A stretch of 64,000 bases of DNA, from the NCBI GenBank assembly GCA_950097015.1, contig CATNEN010000003.1:2286001-2350000 (forward strand). The letters are read 5' to 3'. This DNA is from Macrostomum hystrix. Its lineage: Eukaryota; Platyhelminthes; Macrostomidae. Both the position numbers and the translations under genes were made by a program. This document shows positions 15,101 through 27,100 of this stretch, one piece after another. The notes under the pieces were generated by a model. It saw only the letters and a list, made by a program, of their open reading frames with translations. It did no database searches and had not been told where the DNA came from. Positions within the stretch are counted from its first letter, which is position 1; each line of letters opens with the position of its first letter.

Positions 15101-18100
15101 TACTCTCTATTCTCTTCTCTCTATTGTCTACTCTCTATTGTCTGCTCTCTATTGTCTACTCTCTATTCTCTTCTCTCTATTGTCTACTCTCTATTGTCTA
15201 TTATCTATTGTCTACTCTCTATTGTCTACTCTCTATTGTCTATTGTCTACTCTCTATTGTCTACTCTCTATTGTCTACTCTCTATTGTCTACTCTCTATT
15301 GTCTATTGTCTACTCTCTATTGTCTACTCTCTATTGTCTACTCTCTATTGTCTACTCTCTATTGTCTGCTCTCTATTCTCTACTCTCTATTGTCTATTGT
15401 CTACTCTCTATTGTCTCATCTCTATTGTCTGCTCTCTATTGTCTACTCTCTATTTTCTGCTCTCTATTGTCTGCTCTCTATTGTCTGCTCTCTATTGTCT
15501 CATCTCTATTGTCTGCTCTCTATTGTCTCATCTCTATTGTCTGCTCTCTATTGTCTATTATCTATTGTCTGCTCTCTATCGTCTGCTCTCTATTGTCTAC
15601 TCTCTATTGTCTACTCTCTATTGTCTCATCTCCATTGTCTGCTCTCTATTGTCTACTCTCTATTGTCTACTCTCTATGGTCTACTCTCTATTGTCTACTC
15701 TCTATTGTCTACTCTCTATTGTCTACTCTCTATTGTCTACTCTCTATTGTCTACTCTCTATTGTCTATTATCTATTGTCTACTCTCTATTGTCTACTCTC
15801 TATTGTCTATTGTCTACTCTCTATTGTCTACTCTCTATTGTCTACTCTCTATTCTCTACTCTCTATTGTCTACTCTCTATTGTCTACTCTCTATTGTCTA
15901 CTCTCTATTGTCTACTATCTATTGTCTACTCTCTATTGTCTACTCTCTATTGTCTACTCTCTATTGTCTGCTCTCTATTCTCTACTCTCTATTGTCTACT
16001 CTCTATTGTCTACTCTCTATTGTCTACTCTCTATTGTCTATTATCTATTGTCTACTCTCTATTGTCTACTGTCTATTGTCTATTGTCTACTCTCTATTGT
16101 CTACTCTCTATTGTCTACTCTCTATTGTCTACTCTCTATTGTCTACTCTCTATTGTCTACTCTCTATTGTCTACTATCTATTGTCTACTCTCTATTGTCT
16201 ACTCTCTATTGTCTACTCTCTATTGTCTGCTCTCTATTCTCTACTCTCTATTGTCTACTCTCTATTGTCTACTCTCTATTGTCTACTCTCTATTGTCTAC
16301 TCTCTATTGTCTACTCTCTATTGTCTACTCTCTATTGTCTACTCTCTATTGTCTACTCTCTATTCTCTACTCTCTATTGTCTACTCTCTATTGTCTACTC
16401 TCTATTGTCTACTCTCTATTGTCTATTATCTATTGTCTACTCTCTATTGTCTACTCTCTATTGTCTATTGTCTACTCTCTATTGTCTACTCTCTATTGTC
16501 TACTCTCTATTGTCTGCTCTCTATTGTCTACTCTCTATTGTCTACTCTCTATTGTCTACTCTCTATTGTCTACTCTCTATTGTCTACTCTCTATTGTCTA
16601 CTCTATATTGTCTACTCTCTTTTGTCTACTCTCTATTGTCTACTCTCTATTGTCTACTCTCTCTCACTAGGTTAATATCGTCTTGCAATAGCCTCATTGA
16701 AACCTGATTATAAATTTCTATTAAATGTATTAATCCAGACATTACATATGATGGTGACATATTTTCTAATCGATACGATATAATTTCCAAATCAACCAGG
16801 TTTCGTCTGGCAGGAAGTCAAACAGCTGTGGAGCGAAGGCGTAAAAGCCTATGTGACTGACATGTGGAACCTGTTAGACTTTGTCACTAATTCTTTGTAC
16901 ATCGCTACCATAACACTGCGTGGCGTTGCTTGGTATCTGGTGAGTGGAATTGTGCAATTTTAATTCAATTACAAAATGGAGAAACACGACTGCAAAGAAT
17001 GGAAGTTTCCATTCATTCAAGGTCATTGTCTAAAAGTTCTTTCTAGGAGAAAACCTGGTTGTCAAAGTCAGATGATTGAATCATGGAATTTTCCGTTTTT
17101 TTCAACGCGCCTATATTAAGATGGATATTTTCATTATTTAAGAGTAGGAAGAACACGAGGGTATTGATTTTCAAATTCTATTTCAAACAAACAAACAAAC
17201 AAACAAACAAACAACCAAACAAACAAACAAACAAACAAACAAACAAACGCCCGCGGGGAGGGGGTGGTCGTGTGTACCCGATCCCCGTGGTCTTTCCCAG
17301 TAGTCCTTCTATTGTCTTGATTGAGTCTTTGTTTTCGTAGGAAATTATATTCATTCAAGGTCAATATTGAAGTGAAAATTATTCTTTTTTATTCTAGTCA
17401 GCCTCTCGGCTTTAAATTTTCAATTCAGCTAATTGAACCCGTCAGGTTGTGAAATTTTTATGCTTTCACGCGAAAGAAAAAATCTAATTTATGTAATGCA
17501 AAAAATCATCTAGAATGATTCATAATAGTTGGGAAGTTTGGACGCGGCTTGTTAATCCCATTTCCCAATACCACTGACAGTTCCCTAATCCTATATGTGT
17601 GTATCATACAATGTGTATAGTTTAGCAGTTCATTCTAAAGTGTAATTTCTGTTGCATATTACTGTCAAAACTGTTAACGATCCAGACAGACGCTTCGCGC
17701 TCAATAACTCTTCTCTCCATATACTTGCTGTGCAGTTTTCTTGCGTGTGTTGCATTCGATCAATCAGAACTCTCACTTCTCAATCCACTGAGAGGGACCC
17801 CCCGGTCTCTATTCTAATATGGACTCAAGCCTTCAAAACTGGACACTTTGCCCCAGTTGAGCTGGCAGTTTGAGTAGTGGACCTTGGTAAGTTTGGAGCT
17901 GAGTTCTAGAAAAACAGCCTGTGTTTCAATATAAGAATGTGCTCAAGCACTGACTACATGCACTACAAGTATCTTAGTGATAGAATATTTTATTTCAATA
18001 ATTCAGGGGGGAAATATTAACAATTCTGCAGTTCCTATCAAAGTCTGCTTCATAAAAACCATGACAGATCGCTCTCGGATAATCACTCTAGGATAATCAC

Positions 18101-21100
18101 TCTAAGATAATCACACCAGGATAATCACACCAGGATAATAACTCTTGGATAATCACTCTAGGATAATCAATCTGATTATAATCACTCTAGGATAATCAAT
18201 CTGATTATAATCACTCTAGGATAATCAATCTGATTATAATCACTCTAGGATAATCAATCTGATGATAATCACTCTAGGATAATCAATCTGATGATAATCA
18301 CTTTAGGATAATCACTCTAGGATAATCACACCAGGATAATCACTCTAGGATAATCACTCTAGGATAATCACACCAATATAATCACTCTAGGATAATCACT
18401 CTATGATAATCACTCTAGGATAATCACTCTAGGATAATCACTCTAGGATAATCACTCTAGGATAATCACACCAATATAATCACTCTAGGATAATCACTCT
18501 AGGATAATCACACCAATATAATCACTCTAGGATAATCACTCTAGGATAATCACTCTAGGATAATCACTCTAGGACAATCACTCAAGGAGTACCACTCTGA
18601 GGATAATCATACTAGGATAATCACTCAAGGAGTACCACTCTGAGGATAATCATACTAGGATAATCACTCTAGGATAATCACTCTATTAGAATCACTCAAG
18701 GATAATCACTCTGAGGATAAACACACTAGGATAATCGCTCTGAGGACAATCACACTAGGATATTCACTCTATTAGAATCACTCTAGGATAATCACTCTAT
18801 TAGAATCGCTCAAGGATAATCACTCTGAGGATAATCACACTAGGATAATCACTCTATTAGAATCACTCTAGGATAATCACTCTATTAGAATCACTCTAGG
18901 ATAATCACTCTAGGATAATCACACTAGGATAATCACTCTATTAGAATCACTCAAGGATTATCACTGTGAGGATAATCACACTAGGATAATCACTCTGAGG
19001 ACAACCACTCCGAGGATAACCACTCTGAGGATAACCACTCCGAGGATAACCACTCCGAGGATAACCACTCCGAGGATAAACACTCCGAGGATAACCACTC
19101 CGAGGATAACCACTCCGAGGATAACCACTCCGAGGATAACCACTCCGAGGATAACCACTCCGAGGATAACCACTCTCGAATAATCACTCCCCCAGGTGCA
19201 AAAGAACTCGGAGCTACGCAGCATCCACCGTCAGCACTGGGACGCGTACGATCCAACACTGATCTCCGAGTGCCTATTCGCTACGGCTAACATATTCTCT
19301 ATGCTAAAGCTGGTGTATATATTCACAGTGAATCCACATCTCGGACCGTTGCAAATCTCACTAGGCAGAATGCTGTCAGATATTCTAAAGTTTCTATTCG
19401 TGGTACTGCTGGTGCTGTGCAGCTTCGCGTGCGGATTCAACCAGCTCTATTGGTTCTACGCCTACGAGAGAAATAAATACTGCAAGAATAACAAATGGTG
19501 GTTCGGCATCACCGGACAAGACCTCGAGAAATATCAGTACTGCGTTACTAGGGGCCGAGTGTTCTCAAAGTGAGTCTGCTACTGAAATAAGAGTCTGGCT
19601 GGGGTGAAGTGGAATAGGTAAATAGGTGAGAGAGTTGTAGATAAGAGACAGGTGAGACAGAAGTAGATAAGAGACATGTGAGAGAGTTGTAGATAAGAGA
19701 CAGGTGAGAGAGTTGTAGATAAGAGACATGTGAGAGAGTTGTAGATAAGAGACAAGTGAGAGAGTTGTAGATAAGAGACAGGTGAGAGAGTTGTAGATAA
19801 GAGACAGGTGAGAGAGTTGTAGATAAGAGACAGGTGAGAGAGTTGTAGATAAGAGACAGGTGAGAGAGTTGTAGATAAGAGACAGGTGAGAGAGTTGTAG
19901 ATAAGAGACAGGTGAGAGAGTTGTAGATAAGAGACAGGTGAGAGAGTTGTAGATAAGAGACAGGTGAGAGAGTTGTAGATAAGGGACAGGTGAGAGAGTT
20001 GTAGATAAGAGACAGGTGAGAGAGTTGTAGATAAGAGACAGGTGAGAGAGTTGTAGATAAGAGACAGGTGAGAGAGTTGTAGATAAGGGACAGGTGAGAG
20101 AGTTGTAGATAAGAGACAGGTGAGAGAGTTGTAGATAAGAGACAGGTGAGAGAGTTGTAGATAAGGGACAGGTGAGAGAGTTGTAGATAAGAGACAGGTG
20201 AGAGAGTTGTAGATAAGAGACAGGTGAGAGAGTTGTAGATAAGAGACAGGTGAGAGAGTTGTAGATAAGGGACAGGTGAGAGAGTTGTAGATAAGAGACA
20301 GGTGAGAGAGTTGTAGATAAGAGACAGGTGAGAGAGTTGTAGATAAGAGACAGGTGAGAGAGAAGTAGATAAGAGACAGGTGAGAGAGAAGTAGATAAGA
20401 GACAGGTGAGAGAGAAGTAGATAAGAGACAGGTGAGAGAGTTGTAGATAAGAGACAGGTGAGAGAGTTGTAGATAAGAGACAGGTGAGAGAGTTGTAGAT
20501 AAGGGACAGGTGAGAGAGTTGTAGATAAGAGACAGGTGAGAGAGTTGTAGATAAGAGACAGGTGAGAGAGTTGTAGATAAGAGACAGGTGAGAGAGTTGT
20601 AGATAAGAGACAGGTGAGAGAGTTGTAGATAAGAGACAGGTGAGAGAGTTGTAGATAAGAGACAGGTGAGAGAGTTGTAGATAAGGGACAGGTGAGAGAG
20701 TTGTAGATAAGAGACAGGTGAGAGAGTTGTAGATAAGAGACAGGTGAGAGAGTTGTAGATAAGGGACAGGTGAGAGAGTTGTAGATAAGAGACAGGTGAG
20801 AGAGAAGTAGATAAGAGACAGGTGAGAGAGAAGTAGATAAGAGACAGGTGAGAGAGAAGTAGATAAGAGACAGGTGAGAGAGTTGTAGATAAGAGACAGG
20901 TGAGAGAGTTGTAGATAAGAGACAGGTGAGAGAGTTGTAGATAAGGGACAGGTGAGAGAGTTGTAGATAAGAGACAGGTGAGAGAGTTGTAGATAAGAGA
21001 CAGGTGAGAGAGTTGTAGATAAGGGACAGGTGAGAGAGTTGTAGATAAGAGACAGGTGAGAGAGTTGTAGATAAGAGACAGGTGAGAGAGTTGTAGATAA

Positions 21101-24100
21101 GAGACAGGTGAGAGAGTTGTAGATAAGGGACAGGTGAGAGAGTTGTAGATAAGGGGCAGGTGAGAGAGTTGTAGATAAGGGACAGGTGAGAGAGTTGTAG
21201 ATAAGGGACAGGTGAGAGAGTTGTAGATAAGAGTTGTTGATATGTTACTCAAAATATTTATATACAATTGACGTAGGTTGAATCACAAATCGCATCCCAT
21301 ACAGAGCAGACAAAGCAAACAGGCAATTAAAATTCCAGCGCTTGGTGCAATTTGTTCTAGTTTTTATTGGACAATTGTAGGAAAATTTCTTCTCGCCTTT
21401 CTATCTTCCTGAGGGGTTTCTTATACAGGTGGTTTCTTAAATGCACAATCTATTCTTTTATTGCACTTCTGTATTACCTTTCTTCTTCCGTTTCACTGCA
21501 AAATCACTGACCTTGGCCAAGTTTCAGATTTGCATATTAATTAGAGGTGAATAGAGGAAATATAGGAGATTTTGTAAATATTGGAGATTTTGGGGAATCT
21601 TAGATGAGTTTAGTTCTCTCCATACTTTTCCGGCTTCCTATCATTCGCTATTTTCCCCTCTCCTCCCCTCTCCTCTCCTCTCCTCTCCTCTCCTCTGCTC
21701 TCCTCTCCTCTCCTCTCCTCTCCTCTCCTCTCCTCTCCTCTCCTCTCCTCTCCTCTCCTCTCCTCTCCTCTCCTCTGCTCTCCTCTCCTCTCCTCTCCTC
21801 TCCTCTCCTCTCCTCTCCTCTCCTCTCCTCTCCTCTGCTCTCCTCTCCTCTCCTCTCCTCTCCTCTCCTCTCCTCTCCTCTGCTCTCCTCTCCTCTCCTC
21901 TGCTCTCCTCTCCTCTGCTCTCCTCTCCTCTCCTCTCCTCTCCTCTCCTCTCCTCTCCTCTCCTCTCCTCTCCTCTCCTCTTCTCTCCTCTCCTCTCCTC
22001 TGCTCTCCTCTCCTCTCCTCTCCTCTCCTCTCCTCTCCTCTCCTCTGCTCTCCTCTCCTCTCCTCTGCTCTCCTCTCCTCTCCTCTGCTCTCCTCTCCTC
22101 TGCTCTCCTCTCCTCTCCTCTCCTCTCCTCTCCTCTCCTCTGCTCTCCTCTCCTCTGCTCTCCTCTCCTCTCCTCTCCTCTCCTCTCCTCTCCTCTCCTC
22201 TCCTCTCCTCTCCTCTGCTCTCCTCTCCTCTGCTCTCCTCTCCTCTCCTCTCCTCTCCTCTCCTCTCCTCTGCTCTCCTCTCCTCCCCCCTCCTCTCCGC
22301 TCCTCTCCTCTGCTCTCCTCTCCTCTCCTCTCCTCTGCTCTCCTCTCCTCTCCTCTCCTCTGCTCTCCTCTTCTCCCCTCTCCTCTCCTCTCCTCTCCTC
22401 TGCTCTCCTCTCCTCTCCTCTCCTCTGCTCTCCTCTCCTCTCCTCTCCTCTCCTCTGCTCTCCTCTCCTCTCCTCTGCTCTCCTCTCCTCTCCTCTCCTC
22501 TGCTCTCCTCTCCTCCCCTCTCCTCTCCTCTCCTCTCCTCTGCTCTCCTTAGAGGGCGAGAGAAGTAGAGGGCGAGAGAAGTAGAGGGCGAGAGAAGTAG
22601 AGGGCAAGAGAAGTTGAGGGCGAGAGAAGTAGAGGGCGAGAGAAGTAGAGGGGAGAGAGAGAGTTGAAGATACAGCTTTATCGGAATAAAGAAAAGTAAA
22701 GCTTTAGACTGGAGTATACATTTTTTCATTGCTGTCATAGGATTAAAACACCATTAACTGCGGAGTAGATTAGATTTAATCAAAAGGTATTCTTTTCGTC
22801 AATAGGTAAGAATTTAATCTTCAACTTACAAGGCCCGTGTTTAAGCTCTTTTTAATCTTGAAGATGACTTTAAGCTCGGCATAAGGAAATGCTAATTCAT
22901 TTAGATTTTAAACTTGGAATGGATTTTTAAAGCGAATGCCTTCGAAGAAAAAAATATTTTGTCGTTCGTAGACAGGTACAAAAATTTAAATAGGCCTTTA
23001 AACATTATTTTTGACTTGCTTTGCTTTGCTTTATAAATTTTTTTTCCTACACACTAAATCCCGTCACCGCACCTCAATTCTCCAGCCTGAAACCCACCAC
23101 CCCATTCTCCAGTCTGAAACCCACCACCCCATTCTCCAGTCTGAAACCCACCACCCCATTCTCCAGGCTGAAACCCACCACCCCATTCTCCAGCCTGAAA
23201 CCCACCACCCCATTCTCCAGTCAAAAACTCACCACCCCATTCTCCAGTCTGAAACCCACCACCCCATTCTCCAGCCTGAAACCCACCACCCCATTCTCCA
23301 GCCTGAAACCCACCACCCCATTCTCCAGTCAAAAACTCACCACCCCATTCTCCAGTCAGAAACCCACCACCCCATTCTCCAGTCAGAAACCCACCACCCC
23401 ATTCTCCAGCCTGAAACCCACCACCCCATTCTCCAGCCTGAAACCCACCACCCCATTCTCCAGTCAAAAACTCACCACCCCATTCTCCAGTCAGAAACCC
23501 ACCACCCCATTCTCCAGTCTGAAACCCACCACCCCATTCTCCAGTCTGAAACCCACCACCCCATTCTCCAGGCTGAAACCCACCACCCCATTCTCCAGGC
23601 TGAAACCCGCCACCCCATTCTCCAGTCAGAAACCCACCACCCCATTCTCCAGCCTGAAACCCACCACCCCATTCTCCAGCCTGAAACCCACCACCCCATT
23701 CTCCAGCCTGAAACCCACCACCCCATTCTCCAGCCTGAAACCCACCACCCCATTCTCCAGTCAAAAACTCACCACCCCATTCTCCAGTCAGAAACCCACC
23801 ACCCCATTCTCCAGTCAGAAACCCACCACCCTATTCTCCAGTCAGAAACCCACCACCCTATTCTCCAGTCAGAAACCCGCCACCCCATTCTCCAGTCTAA
23901 ATCTTGCAAACCAAAATACGATTTCAGTTTGTTCGAGATTACGCAATCTCTTTACTGGTCTACGTACGGCTTAATTGAACTGGGCAACACTGATTTGGAA
24001 TATCGCCACTCGTTTACAGAGTTCGTCGGTAAGTTTAGTTTTATTGGAAAATAAATGAAATATTATTTATATTATTACTATTTCGCCCTCTCTTAGAATA

Positions 24101-27100
24101 TCATATTTTGTGTTTCGAAACTGAAAAAATATTTTACTGTAAAATGAAAAAAACACAGCATGGAACACAAGTATTCGGAAATTAAACAATATATATTCAA
24201 TAATAAATGTTCTATAATCCCTCATTTAGGATAAAAACGCTCTTTTACATGCAGCTTTTAAATCGTGTTCACTTTTTTATTGAAAAATAAACTTTTAAAT
24301 ACAAATCATGCTACTTACAGTAGCACGCACTAAAAGGGCGGAAATAACGTAGCCACAGAAGGCCAGAAGGAGATACTATTAGTAGTATTATTACACAGCA
24401 AAAATCTAATTGTATAATGTAATGCATGAATTAGAATATACGAACATTTATTTAAATAGATCATTGTGATAATATGCAGAATCGTATCATGTACAAATAT
24501 CCCCCCCGGGGAAAATAGGGATCAAATAAGAAAATCCTCAGAATTTTTTTGAGGATACCTAATGGGATCGACTGATGAAATCCTGAGGGATTGATTGAGG
24601 AAATCCTAGGGGATTGATTGAGGAAATCCTAGGGGATTGATTTAGGAAATCCTAGGGGATTGATGGAGGAAATCCTAGGGGATTGATTGAGGAAATCCTA
24701 GGGGATTGATTGAGGAAATCCTTGGAGATTGATTGAGGAAATCCTAGGGGATTGACTGAGGAAATCCTTGGGAATTGATTGAGGAAATGCTAGGGGATTG
24801 ATTCAGGAAATCCTTGGGGATTGATTGAGGAAATCCTAGGGGATTTATTGAGGAAATCCTAGGGGATTGATTGAGGAAATCCTTGGGGATTTATTGAGGA
24901 AATCCTAGGGGATTGATTGAGGAAATCCTTGTGGATTGATAGATGCCTCAGGCTTGGTGAGGATTAATAAGTTCTTGAGGTGAGGATATTCTTTCTCAGA
25001 AATAAAATTCCATTTCCCCATTCTGTCCAGCCATATCCCATCCAATCGCCAGTAGTCTAAGTTCTGCGACTGTAGCTCTTTGACTGTGGCATTCTTTGAA
25101 CATCCCGCTGCTCCACCGCCTGTCGTGCCGGCAGCGGCGGCGCACTTTCGTTTTCGGCAGCCGGATCTCCCGGATCCTCGTACACACCAGAGTCCGGCCT
25201 GTTCTGGCCGCTCGCAGTTGTCGAGTCTGACATAATAGTTGACAGCAGAGTAGCTCTGGGTGTCAGGGTGTTACAGCTGTACGAGGCTGCATTGAAATAG
25301 CCGACACTCTGCTGCGGCAGCTGGTACAGATTCTGCTGACGGCCGGTTTGCCTCAGGGTGGCTTGCGAGTCGGCGGCGATGACTCCGGGATCTTGCGACA
25401 CCAGCCGGTGAATTATCAGCGCGTTGCTGAAATGGATTGCGTTGTTGATGGGCTTCTGTGGGCTTCTGATTGGTCCAAAGCGTTTCTAGGTTTCTGATTG
25501 GTCCAAAACGTTTCTAGGTTTTTGATTGGTCCAAAGCGTTTCTAGGTTTACGATTGGACTGAAGTGTTTCTAGGTTTTTGATTGGTCCAAAGCATTTCTA
25601 GGTTTTTGATTGTTCCAAAGCGTTTTTAGGTTTCTAATTGGTCCAAAGCGTTTCTAGGTTACTAATTGGTCTGTAGTTTCTACGTTTCTGATTGGCCCAA
25701 AGCGTTTCAAGGTTTTTGATTGGTCTGTAGTTTCTAGGTTTCTGATTGGTACAAAACGTTTCAAGGTTTTTGATTGGTCCAAGGCGTTTCTAGGTATTTG
25801 ATTGGTCTGTAGTTTCTAGGTTTCTGATTGGTCTGAAGGATTGGAGGTTTTTAATTGGCCTGAGTCAATCTTGATTTGCTGATTGGTATTGGGTATCGAA
25901 TGTTTCTAACTGGTCTTAGGTAGATTTTTGATTGGTCGAAAGGGTTCAAAGATTTTTAATTGGTCTGACGGATTGAAGGTATCTATTTGGTCTGAAGAGT
26001 TTGAAGGCTTCAGATTGGTCGAAACATTTGTAGGTTTCTCATTGGCTTGAAGCGATTCTGGGTTTCTGATTGGTTTATGGGTTCGAAGGTTTCTGATTCG
26101 TCTGAAGGCTTTGTAGGCTTTGTGGATTTAATTATGATCTGAAGTTTTAATAAAACTTGAAATATTGTAGCTCACCTTTCAGAAGCTTTGCACATTTTTA
26201 TTGCCACTAGAGCAATGATAGCCAGAATACAGATGCTAGTCATCGAGGAGGCCATGACGGCAACAAACATGACGCTTTTCTGTAATAAACCCCATCAAAT
26301 CTCTCGCGTTAATTTTTTAGCTAGGGTTCATATTAAGCGACTTTTAGGTGCTTTCTAGTCTTACGGTTTCATCTTTGTTGTTGCCTGAATTGTCATTTCC
26401 TCCGCCAATGTGCTTTGCATCCGGTGTGCTTGTAACAAGCTTTGAAGCAGCTAACTTTTTAGCAAGCTCGGCTGAACAGTCTGAAGTAGTTAGGATAATC
26501 TCATCGACTAATCAATACCAATTACTACTCAACCTCTTAGCACCCACTCCTCTTTTCGTTACTACCTCACTCCCCCATTCCTTACCCCTCTCAGTACCCA
26601 CCTTGCTCCTCTATTTCATACCCCGAGCACCCACCTCACTCCTCCATTCCTTACCCCTCTCAGCACCCACCTCACTCCTCCATTCCTTACCCCTCTCAGT
26701 ACCCACCTCACTCCTCCATTCCTTACCCCTCTCAGTACCCACCTCACTCCTCCATTCCTTACCCCTCTCAGTACCCACCTCACTCCTCCATTCCTTACCC
26801 CTCTCAGCACCCACCTCACTCCTCCATTCCTTACCCCTCTCAGCACCCACCTCACACCTGTCCTGAGCCCGCTCAGTTAGCACCCACCTCACTCCACGAT
26901 TTCACTTCACCATTTCTCACCCCCCTTGGTACCCAAAAGGCCCTTTCACTCACCAATGCTTCCGTTGCACTTTTGATTGCCCTGCGAATCGCAGCAACAA
27001 TTTTCAGTCAATTCGCATCGTTTATCGCACCGGTCGCCATAGTAACCGGGACTGCACTGAACCCAGACTGAGATCATCATACTGAAAAAGAAATCTGCTC

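Noticed and set aside
14339-16707. Three overlapping + frames of about 750-780 codons
   Set aside because: All are the 14-bp array read in three frames; the unit simply lacks stop codons in every rotation.
19579-21267. 562-codon minus-strand frame
   Set aside because: Frame of the 26-bp array in TRPC intron 6.
21604-22738. Long frames on both strands rich in Ser-Pro-Leu or Arg-Gly-Glu
   Set aside because: Produced by the TCCTC pentanucleotide array.
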